46,439 nucleotides of DNA from Acetobacteraceae bacterium. GTDB lineage: Bacteria; Pseudomonadota; Alphaproteobacteria; Acetobacterales; Acetobacteraceae. The notes beneath the pieces were generated by a model, which did not search any database, was not told where the DNA came from, and saw only the letters and a program-made list of their open reading frames with translations. Both the position numbers and the translations under genes were made by a program. The stretch lies in assembly GCA_019241425.1 (NCBI GenBank), contig JAFAXA010000141.1:1-46439 (forward strand), written 5' to 3'. Positions 19,451 through 28,500 of the stretch are shown here, piece by piece (within the stretch, counting starts at the first letter, position 1; the number at the start of each line of letters is the position of its first letter).

Positions 19451-20715
19451 TGGGCGCGCTTCTCGCCTCACCCTGGACGACCTGGGGCATCGCGGGCCTC
19501 GCGACCGCCGGGGTCATCATTCGTCCGTTCTCATGGCCTGAATTCATCTGGGCGACCGCAGGCGCGGTTCTGCTGGTGGCGCTCGGCCTGCTCAGCCCCG
19601 CCCATGCACTGTCGGGGATCACCAAAGGCACCGACGTTTATCTGTTCCTCACCGGAATGATGCTGTTATCCGAACTCGCCCGCCAGGAAGGCCTGTTCGA
19701 TTGGCTGGCCGCGCGGGCGACACGGATGGCCCGCGGCTCGGCCACCCGCCTGTTCACGCTTGTTTTCGTTGTCGGAACGGTGGTCACCGTGTTTCTCTCG
19801 AACGACGCAACCGCCGTCGTCCTGACGCCGGCCGTTGCCGCGGCGGCCAAAGCGGCAAAGGCCGACAAGCCGCTGCCCTATTTGTTCGTCTGCGCCATCA
19901 TCGCCAATGCGGCGAGCTTCGTGCTGCCGATCTCGAACCCGGCGAACCTCGTGATCTACGGCAGCCACATGCCGCCTTTGCTTCAGTGGCTGCCGCGTTA
20001 CGCCCTGCCCTCGGCGCTCTCCATCCTCGCGACCTATTTCGTGCTGCGCTGGAGCCAACGCGCCGATCTTCGCGAACCCATATCGGCGGAGATCGACGTG
20101 CCGACGCTGCCGGCAGGCGGCAAGGCCGCCGCGTTCGGCATCGGGATGACTGCGATCGTGCTGCTGGTTTCCTCCGGTTTCGACATCGAGCTTGGCCTGC
20201 CGACCTTCCTCGCCGGTCTCGCCACCGCACTCCTGGTGCTGACCCGGTCCAGATGCGGCGTCATGGACATTGCAAAGAATATATCCTGGGGTGTGCTGCC
20301 GCTGGTCGCCGGGCTGTTCGTGCTCGTGGAATCGCTCGAAACGACCGGTGTCACGCGCGCGCTTTCCGCGCTCCTACAGCAGCTCGTTCAGCAATCCGCG
20401 ACTTTGGCGGCGTGGGTATCGGGTTCGGTGCTCGCCGTCGGCTGCAACCTGGTCAACAACTTGCCGGCCGGTCTGGTCGCCGGGCGCGTTGTCGAGATGG
20501 CCCATGTGCCGGATCACGTCCGCAGCGCGGTGCTGATCGGCGTCGATCTCGGGCCGAACCTTTCCGTCACCGGCTCGCTGGCGACGATCCTGTGGCTGAC
20601 CGCGCTCCGTCGCGAGGGGCACGGCGTGAGCGCCTGGGCCTTTCTCAAACTCGGCGCGCTGGTCATGCCGCCGGCGCTGCTCCTTGCGATCGCCGGCGCT
20701 TTCGCATTCGGCTGA
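19450..20715 (+). CDS. ArsB/NhaD-type (ion transporter superfamily) anion permease
   Basis: Multi-TM protein, VVTVFLSNDATAVVLTPAV.., NAASFVLPISNPANLVIYG, VGCNLVNNLPAGL, IGVDLGPNLSVTGSLATILWL. Start overlaps the upstream stop (TGATG). Confidence 0.87.
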   Translation: MGALLASPWTTWGIAGLATAGVIIRPFSWPEFIWATAGAVLLVALGLLSPAHALSGITKGTDVYLFLTGMMLLSELARQEGLFDWLAARATRMARGSATRLFTLVFVVGTVVTVFLSNDATAVVLTPAVAAAAKAAKADKPLPYLFVCAIIANAASFVLPISNPANLVIYGSHMPPLLQWLPRYALPSALSILATYFVLRWSQRADLREPISAEIDVPTLPAGGKAAAFGIGMTAIVLLVSSGFDIELGLPTFLAGLATALLVLTRSRCGVMDIAKNISWGVLPLVAGLFVLVESLETTGVTRALSALLQQLVQQSATLAAWVSGSVLAVGCNLVNNLPAGLVAGRVVEMAHVPDHVRSAVLIGVDLGPNLSVTGSLATILWLTALRREGHGVSAWAFLKLGALVMPPALLLAIAGAFAFG

Positions 20716-20737
20716 ACATCCCGGAGACCAAACCAAC

Positions 20738-21193
20738 ATGCAGAATGTCAGCTCGGTCTGGCTTTATCCGCTCATTCTGATTGCAGGTGCGCTGCAAGCG
20801 TGGGGGCCGCCGATGAACGGCGCGCTCCGCAAGGCGCTGGACAATCCCTGGCTCGCCAGCACGATCTCGTTCCTGCCGATCGTCGCCTTGCTGCTGGTGC
20901 TTTGTTTCTGCCTACCGAACCCGTTGCCCTCGGCCCGGGGCATCGCCTCCATGCCGTGGTGGGCGCCGCTGGGCGGCCTGCTCGGCGCCTTCGCGGTCAT
21001 CATGGGCCTGCTGTTCGTCGACAAGATCGGGGCAGGTCCGTTTGCCGGGCTGACGATCGCGGCCAACATCCTGATGTCGCTCGCCGTCGACCATTTCGGC
21101 CTGTTCGGCATCGAGCAGCACAGCCTGAACCTTTGGCGCATCCTGGGCGGCGCACTGATGACGGCGGGCATCGTCCTGATCGCGACCTTCTGA
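20738..21193 (+). CDS. YdcZ/DMT-type small membrane transporter (DUF606-like)
   Basis: About 150 aa with several TM segments: LYPLILIAGALQAWGPPMNGALRKALDNPWLASTISFLPI.. GPFAGLTIAANILMSLAVDHFGLFGIEQHSLNLWRILGGALMTAGIVLIATF. Confidence 0.8.
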   Translation: MQNVSSVWLYPLILIAGALQAWGPPMNGALRKALDNPWLASTISFLPIVALLLVLCFCLPNPLPSARGIASMPWWAPLGGLLGAFAVIMGLLFVDKIGAGPFAGLTIAANILMSLAVDHFGLFGIEQHSLNLWRILGGALMTAGIVLIATF

Positions 21194-21238
21194 GGTGTCG
21201 GCGGCCGCCTGTTTCGTCCGGCGCCTGGCTGCCCTCGG

Positions 21239-21724
21239 TCAGGTCCTGCCGTAATAGAGCGCGACGGTGCCGGGCACCGGCGATGGGTGCCGGCGCGCCA
21301 TCAAACGAGGATCGCTGTCCGGCTGCTGCGCAATCCAGGTCTCGTAGAGCCCCTCCAGCACCGGCGCCAGCCACTGGCCGGGCGGGTTGCCCGCGCCGCC
21401 CACGCGCGGCAATCCGGAGTGCAGGATCGCGAGCCGCGCCTGATCCTGCTCGAGGGTCAGCGTAACCGCACCCCAGCCGAGCCCCCCCAGCGCGTCGTTC
21501 ATCTCCACCGCCATCGCCTCCGCCGTCGCGACCATCGGCAACGGACTCAGCCGGGCCATGCGCCGCCCGATGGCCCGCAGCATCTCCTCGCTGGCGTTCC
21601 GGTCCCGTTGCGCGTCCAACTCCTCGGCCAAGGCACGCAGGAAGGCCCGCCACGGCGGCGGCGGGACGGCGGGCGCTTCAACGGGAAGCGGTGCCGTCAT
21701 GGAGGCGAACGGATCATGCATCAT
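21239..21724 (-). CDS. bcsD: Cellulose synthase subunit D
   Basis: GLPRVGGAGNPPGQWLAPVLEGLYETWIAQQPDS closely resembles the Komagataeibacter BcsD signature (LPQVGSAGEPAGTWLAPVLEGLYGRWITSQPG); last gene of the bcs operon. Confidence 0.93.
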   Translation of the reverse strand: MMHDPFASMTAPLPVEAPAVPPPPWRAFLRALAEELDAQRDRNASEEMLRAIGRRMARLSPLPMVATAEAMAVEMNDALGGLGWGAVTLTLEQDQARLAILHSGLPRVGGAGNPPGQWLAPVLEGLYETWIAQQPDSDPRLMARRHPSPVPGTVALYYGRT

Positions 21725-21731
21725 GTGCGAC

Positions 21732-24700
21732 TCATTTCAGGACCAGCGCTTCCGGCGGGTCGAAGATGTAGCGGGCGAACACCGTTGCCGCGGTCTCGCT
21801 CCAGTTTCCGGCGCGGTCGTAGCGAAGCAGCCCGCCGAAGCGCAGCGACGGGGTCGCCTGGTATTCGATGCTGCCATGCGCGCCGCCGACCATGCCTGTC
21901 TGCGAAGTGCTCGGATAGGACGTAACGATCGTCGGGTTGGTCGCGGCGAGCGCGTCCAGCCGCGCCTGCAAGGCGCCGTTGGTCGGAAACACCGGCGAAC
22001 TCTTCTCGGTGTAACTCTGCACGCCCAGTGATCCACCGACCGACCAGGTCAGGTCGTCCCGCGTCTGGGTGAATGAGAGCGGGATCAGTCCCGCGAAATA
22101 TGTTTGCGGACTGAAATACCCGCCATGCCCGAGGGTGAAATGATCGAGATTTTTGGCGTAGGTGAAGGAGACGAGGTCGAGCCCGGCGCGCAGTTCGTCG
22201 GTCTTGTTGCGATAGATCGGGTATGAACCGCCGGCGCCGAACGAGGCTTCGCTGTTGTTCTCGACGCTGTGGCCGGTGAACTGACTGTAGCCGCCGCCGG
22301 CGTAGAAATTCGCCAGCCCGGCCGTCAGTTCGAGCTGCGAATTGCCGCCCTCGCGCACCACGCCGCCGAAGGTCTGGCCGGTGCCGGGATCGACGGTGCC
22401 GGCGTAAGACAGCAGGCTGTCGGTCACCGCGCGCCGCTCCAGGCGGCTCCGCAGCCGCACGCCGTCGGCCAGTTCGGGCGAGACCTCCACGCCGCCGACA
22501 ATGTTCTGCACGCGAAACCCGATCGGCGTCGTGCCGATATCGGCCGCGATCCAGCGGTATTTGTAGGCGGCCGACAGCGCGACGCCCGTCGCCTGCTGGC
22601 TGCCGGGCAGCGGACCGCCGAACACCAGCGTGCCGAATTGCTGACGCGCCGCCGTTGAGTCCTGCAATTGCCCGTTGGTCAGCGAGGTCGGCGTCGCGGT
22701 CACGGTCAGGCGGCCATAGCCGCCCGGCGACATCGATCCCTCGAGCGGCGCCGTCGCCTCGTTCAGCGCGTCGAGCCCCGTCGAACCCGAGCGGTTGCGA
22801 TAGCCGGCGCCGAGGCTGAGATACGGCGCGACCGCGCCCTCGGCGGCGGCGATGTCCCGCGCGATGTCACGGCTCATCGGATCGCGCGTAAGCGCCGAGC
22901 CGGCGGGGGCGCCGGGCAGGATGCCGCCGGCATCCGCGACCTGCATCGCGGGCGGCGTGCTGTCGCCCCGGAATGGATTGTCGGACGGCGCCGGCCCCGG
23001 CGCCGCGGCCAGCGCGACAGTCGGCGCGGTGTCGCCGGCGATCTGCTCACGCCGCAGCGTCTGCGCGGTGCGCAGGTCGCGCAACACCTCGCCGTTGTCA
23101 CCCCGCGCGCGCGCCACATCGGCCGCCATCAGCCACATGCGCGGGTCGTCCGGACTGGCGGTCCGCCCATCGCTGACCAGCAACGCGGCCTCGTCCAGAT
23201 TGCCCATCTCGATCCTGGCACTTACGGCGGCGCGCCGGGCTTCGAGATTGCCGGGATCCCGCCGCAGCAACGCTTCTGCGATATCCAGTGCCTGCCGCGG
23301 ATCGCGCGCGGTCTGATACAGCCGTGCGAGCGCCAGATTGAGGTCGGGATCGTCGGGTGACTGGCGCAGCGCCGGCGCGAGCTGGTCGTAGGCGTCGGCG
23401 GTGCGTCCATCCTGATTGAGCCGGTCGGAGGTCTGCACGGCGATGCCGTCGCGCAGGCCGGCGACGGCGGTGCGCTGCTCCGGCGTCAGACTGCCCTGCA
23501 GGTCGACGGACGCGATCAGCTTGCCGGCATCCCCCACCTGTCCCGCGGCCAGCAGCGCGCCTGCATAGGCGATGCGGACGGAAGGCGTCGGATTGCGGTT
23601 ACTGGCCAGCGCCACCGCGATTGCCTGCCGCGCGCCGGCCGGATCGTTCAGTTTTGCGAAGGCGCGCACGATCGCAGCGCCGCGCGCGCCGGTCGGATCC
23701 GGCGTCGCCGCCAGCGCCAGCAGCCGCGGGCGCGCGTCACCGCTGATCGCTGCATCGGCGACGATGCGGCGCACCTCCCCATCGAAGCGGGCGTCGGCCA
23801 AGAGGCGCGTCATGTCGGCGCTGCGGCTGCCGGGTGGAACGCGCTCCGCCAGCGCCGCCGCCTCGCTCGGGTGGTTCGTCTCCATCGCAAACAATGCCGC
23901 CGCGTGCAGCGCCTCCGGGGCCGGGCGCGGCTGCTCGGTCAGTGCGGCCATCACCTGCTGCGCTTCGGCCCCTTGCCCTTGCCGGGCCAGCAATCGCGCG
24001 AGATCGAGGCGTATCCAAGGGTCGGACGGCACTTCGGAGGAAGCCCGGCGCAGGAGCGCGATCGCCGTCTGCGGATCCGCGGCCCCCTGTGCCTGGACGC
24101 GAAGCTGCTGCGCCCGTGCCTGCCCCGCAGCCTGGCCATGGCCGGTCGCCTCCGCGCGCGCGAGCAGCGTCTGCGCCTCGGCGTCCCGGCCGCGCCGCGT
24201 CAGCACATTGGCGAGGCCGACCAGCGCCGCGCCATTGTCCGGCTGGTGCGCGAGCACGGCGCGGTAGCTGGCTTCCGCCCCGGCGAGGTCGCCGCCCTTG
24301 GCCTGCATCTCGGCCAGCATCGCCTGCGCCCCCGTCACGTCGCCGCCATGGGCGATGATCGTGCGCAATTGCTCCGCCGCCTGCGCGTATTGCCCGCTGC
24401 GCGCCAGGGCGCGGGCCGAGGCATACGCGGTGCCGATCGTGGCGCCGTTCAGCGCCGCTTGCCATTGCGTTGCCTTGTCCGGTGCGGCGGCGACGGCGCG
24501 TTCCAGCAGGTCGCGGGCCTCGGCGTCCTTGCCCTGGCGCTGGCGCACCAGACCGAGGCCGCCCAGCGCGTCGGCGTCCTCCCCGTTGATCTTCAGCGCG
24601 GCCTCGAACGCCGCCTCGGCGTCGCTGACGCGGTTCGCCTGCAAAGCGGCGAAACCGTGCTGCCGATCGAGCCCCGCTTCATCGGCCGGCGTGCGGCGGG

Positions 24701-25526
24701 GATTGCGTGCATCCGCCAGTTTCTGGGTGATGCCGGGATCGTTCGGGTGCGCCGCCAGATAGGCCTCGTAGAGCGGCACGCTGGCGGCATCGGTCGGCAG
24801 CCAGTCCAGCGCCTGCCGCCACGTCGCAGAGGCGTTGTCGGCGGTCGCGGGATTGCGCGCCAGGATCGCCAGCCGGCCGATGCCGTCTGCGCGGGTCGCC
24901 GGGCGGTACGTCAGCAACTGCGCGTACGCGAGTTGGCCGCGCGTGTCTTGCGGGTTGCGCGCGACCGCCTGCGCCAAGCCGTTGCGGGCCGCGTCCCAGC
25001 CGTTCTCGGTGCCAGCCAGCACCTGGTAGTATTCCACCGCCATCGAGTCCGGCGGCGCCGTGCCGTGAAACAGGGCGCGGTAGCGGTCGATCGCCTCGGC
25101 GGCATGACCCTGGCGCGCCAGATCGCGCGCCTGCGCCACCGCCGCCTGATCGAGCGGCCCGACCCGCAGCGTCTGCGCGATGGCGGCCAGACGGGGATCG
25201 TCGGGATGCGCCGCGCGCAGCTTCGCGAGATCCTGATCGGCGGCGGCCCGCTCGCCGCGATCCGCGTTCAGCTCCGCAGACAGCGCGAGCGCATCGGCGT
25301 TGCCCGGATCGAGCAGCAGCGTGCGGTGCAGGGCCGCCAAAGCGAGGTCGTTCCGGCCTTGCTGGCGCCAGTAATTCGCCTGGTCCATCAAGACGGCCAG
25401 CGGATTGCGGGACGCCGACTGAGCGGGCGGCTGTGCCGTCGCGACAACCGCTTGCGGCGGCGTCTGCGCGAAAGCCGCCGCACTCGATCCGAACGCCAGC
25501 GCGGCGCCGAGGAGGAGGCGGCTCAT
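21732..25526 (-). CDS. bcsC: Cellulose synthase outer-membrane/TPR subunit C
   Basis: Signal peptide (MSRLLLGAALAFGSSAAAFAQ), long TPR array, C-terminal beta-barrel ending AATVFARYIFDPPEALVLK. The ORF track entry extends spuriously upstream; start set at MSRLLL, overlapping the bcsAB stop by 4 bp. Confidence 0.92.
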   Translation of the reverse strand: MSRLLLGAALAFGSSAAAFAQTPPQAVVATAQPPAQSASRNPLAVLMDQANYWRQQGRNDLALAALHRTLLLDPGNADALALSAELNADRGERAAADQDLAKLRAAHPDDPRLAAIAQTLRVGPLDQAAVAQARDLARQGHAAEAIDRYRALFHGTAPPDSMAVEYYQVLAGTENGWDAARNGLAQAVARNPQDTRGQLAYAQLLTYRPATRADGIGRLAILARNPATADNASATWRQALDWLPTDAASVPLYEAYLAAHPNDPGITQKLADARNPRRTPADEAGLDRQHGFAALQANRVSDAEAAFEAALKINGEDADALGGLGLVRQRQGKDAEARDLLERAVAAAPDKATQWQAALNGATIGTAYASARALARSGQYAQAAEQLRTIIAHGGDVTGAQAMLAEMQAKGGDLAGAEASYRAVLAHQPDNGAALVGLANVLTRRGRDAEAQTLLARAEATGHGQAAGQARAQQLRVQAQGAADPQTAIALLRRASSEVPSDPWIRLDLARLLARQGQGAEAQQVMAALTEQPRPAPEALHAAALFAMETNHPSEAAALAERVPPGSRSADMTRLLADARFDGEVRRIVADAAISGDARPRLLALAATPDPTGARGAAIVRAFAKLNDPAGARQAIAVALASNRNPTPSVRIAYAGALLAAGQVGDAGKLIASVDLQGSLTPEQRTAVAGLRDGIAVQTSDRLNQDGRTADAYDQLAPALRQSPDDPDLNLALARLYQTARDPRQALDIAEALLRRDPGNLEARRAAVSARIEMGNLDEAALLVSDGRTASPDDPRMWLMAADVARARGDNGEVLRDLRTAQTLRREQIAGDTAPTVALAAAPGPAPSDNPFRGDSTPPAMQVADAGGILPGAPAGSALTRDPMSRDIARDIAAAEGAVAPYLSLGAGYRNRSGSTGLDALNEATAPLEGSMSPGGYGRLTVTATPTSLTNGQLQDSTAARQQFGTLVFGGPLPGSQQATGVALSAAYKYRWIAADIGTTPIGFRVQNIVGGVEVSPELADGVRLRSRLERRAVTDSLLSYAGTVDPGTGQTFGGVVREGGNSQLELTAGLANFYAGGGYSQFTGHSVENNSEASFGAGGSYPIYRNKTDELRAGLDLVSFTYAKNLDHFTLGHGGYFSPQTYFAGLIPLSFTQTRDDLTWSVGGSLGVQSYTEKSSPVFPTNGALQARLDALAATNPTIVTSYPSTSQTGMVGGAHGSIEYQATPSLRFGGLLRYDRAGNWSETAATVFARYIFDPPEALVLK

Positions 25527-28500
25527 GCGCGCCGGCTCCGCCGCTGCAAACGGGCGGCCGCGGCGCGGCGGAGGCTCCAATACAGCCCGACGCTGATCAT
25601 CGCGCAGGCGAGCACGACCATGCCGATCATCGACAACGGGCTGTCGCGCAACAGCCATTCCGGCCACAGCCAGAACGGCAGCGAGCCGACCGTGTAGGTC
25701 CGCTGGACCCGGTAGGAGCTGATCCGGCCGCCGGCCAGCAACGCGAAGTCGCCCTGGATGGACGGCGAAAGCGCCGTGTCGCGCAGGCTGCCGATCAGCC
25801 CGAGAAGCCCCTGCGGGGTCACCGCCAGGAACGAGACGAGCGACCGCCGCGACTGCAGCGGCGACCCCATGCCGATCAGCATCGCCGTTTCCTCGGCCGG
25901 GTGGGCGATCAGGTTTGTCGCGAGGCGCTGGCGCTCGTCGATGGTGCGGTCGCCGAACCACCGGCGGATGGTCGCCAGCGGCGGCGTCAATGTGACCTCC
26001 AGCCGTTCGCCCGCGAGCCGCACCGGGCCGTCCCGCAGCAGGTCGGCGCCCCGGCCGAGATGCGAAAGCGTGCCGATCTGGATGAGGTCGCGGTCGGCGA
26101 CCTGATCCAGCCCGTCGGGCCGCACAACCTCGACCCGCAGCACCGGGTAGTTCGTCACCGATCCGATGATCCCCATCAGACCGAGAAAGGCGCTCAACTC
26201 CACGGGGCTCGGTCGGTCCGGCAGGACGACGGCCGTCTCCGACAGATCCGCCATGCGGGTGAACGGAAAGCCGGAGTTCACCAGAAAGGCCAGGTTCGGC
26301 AGCTCGGTGAAGCGGTAGGCGCGGGACAGGTCGATGGTCGAATCGGGATCGACCGACATGTGGATGTCGCCGGGGATCGCCACGCAGTCGCCGCGCCGCA
26401 TCGCCCGCGCGTCGAACGAAAGCTGCAATTCGTTCCTGCCGAACACCGCGTATGGCGGAATACCCGCGCCGTGGTCCTGAATGTCCGGGTCGATGCCGAC
26501 GGCGCGCGCGAGCCACGACCAGGTCGGCTCCGGCGGTGCCAGCGAGTAGCTGCGCAGGTACTGGCCGTTGATCCCCACATCCAGATGCGAGGCCGCAACG
26601 TCCACGACCGGCCCGGGCGGCGCGCGGAACAGCACCTCCATCGCGAACGGACGCCGCCGCCAGGTGTACAGATCGGGTGCCGTGTTGAACGGCACGCGCA
26701 TCGTACCGGGCACATAGCCCGCGCCCTGCAATTGCGCGGGGTCGACCAATTCGCCGAACTTCACCGGACGGTCCGTGGAAATCCGTGCCGGCGCGTCGTA
26801 CGGCCGCCGCGCCGGCACGTCCGGCGCCTCCACGGTCGCGACTTCGCCGCCCAGCAAGCGGTCACCGACGGTCAGCATTGTCGCCGCCGCCGCCACTTCG
26901 CCCTCATCCCGGCCGCCGACCACGAGAATGCGGGAATAGGGATCGGTCGCGTTGGCGACCACCGCCAGTGTCGGACCGGCGAAGGGGTGCAAGCCGAGCG
27001 CGGCCGCCCGGTCCTGCCCCGCCGCGAACAACACCGCGTTGCCTTGGGCGGGCGCTGCCGCGAGCACCGGAAAGTCGGCGCCGCGGAAACCCGCCAGGCG
27101 CCCGAACCAGGAACTGACGATCGCGGCGGCGCGCAGCGTCGCATTCCCCGGCACGGCCGGCAGCACGAAGGGCAGCACCAGGCTCTGGACCTCGTGCCGA
27201 TCGAAGAACGGCAGCGGCAGTTGCGCCAGGCTGTGCTGCGCGGGCAGCCGGGCGAGCGTCAATGTCAGCGTCGAGGTGTCGGACACCGTCGCCCACAGCA
27301 GCCCGCTGAGCGGGTCGTTGCAATCGTTCGTGTAGCGCCCGGTGAAGCGGAAGTTCAGGCGATTGTTATCCCCGAAGAACACCGGGTTGACCGGCATCCG
27401 GAGCGGTCCGAACACCGGCTGGTCGCGGTCGGCCGGGATGGTGCCGACATACTGCTCGTTCAACGTGACCGTGACGTTGCTCGATTCCGGGATCAGCGCC
27501 GGCGACACCGCTCCCGACAGCGTCAGCTCGGCGTCGACCACCACCTCGTCGGCGCGCACACCGAACAGCAAGCCCTGGATTTCGCTGGTGCCGCGCATCG
27601 TCATCGGTCCGGCCGCGCCGAGCTGGCGCAGCGTCAGCGCCAGCCGGCGCATGCCCGGACCAAGCGGTGGCCGCTCCGGCGCCGGCTGCACCGGAGCATC
27701 CGGCCCGAGTGCTCCCCGGGTTGCGGATCCCCGCATCGGGGATCCCTGGCCGGCCGCCGGGAGCGGAGCGCCCGGTGCGTCGCCCGGCGGCAGTTGCGGC
27801 GGCGGCGGCAGGATGGGCAAGGCCGGTGCCGGAACCGGTGCCGGCCCGGGCGCCGCGGACTCCGGCATCAGGCGCACGGCCGGCGCGGGGGCCGCTTGCG
27901 CGCTCGGGGCACCCGCGCCGATGCACAGCAGCAGCGCGACGGCCGCACCGGCCGGCGCAACGTGGCGCAGCGCGGCGCGCGGCTGCAGGACCTTGCTCTC
28001 GCGGGCGAGCACCGCAGGGCTCGGCCTTGCCGCGACCGGCGCGGTTGCCGGCGCATCGTGCAACGGCGCCATCAGCGGCTTGCCAGGACGCCGGAACAGG
28101 CCGGCGATGCTGATCAGCACCGTCCACAGGCTGTGCCAGATGCGATCCTTCGGAAACTGGTCCCAGTCCAGCCAGGTGTCGGCGCGCCCGAACACCGCCT
28201 GCACGATGTTCGATTCGTCCGCCATCGTCGCCGGCTTGAACGCCAGTTGCAGGAACTTCGCGTGCCAGCGCTGCACCCGTGCCGGCAGCAGCACGGTCTC
28301 GTCGCCGACCGGGATCGCGACCTGCACCATGGCGCCATCCACCATGTCGTCGGGGCGCGGCACGATCACGCTGCTGCCGCCGAGCGACAGTTCGCGCGTC
28401 GTGCCATGCAACACCCGCCCGTCGGGCAGATGGATGGAAGCGGCAAGATGCGCGCGTACCCGTGCCTGCGAGCGCAGCTGCCGCGTTTCGCGTCCCACCG

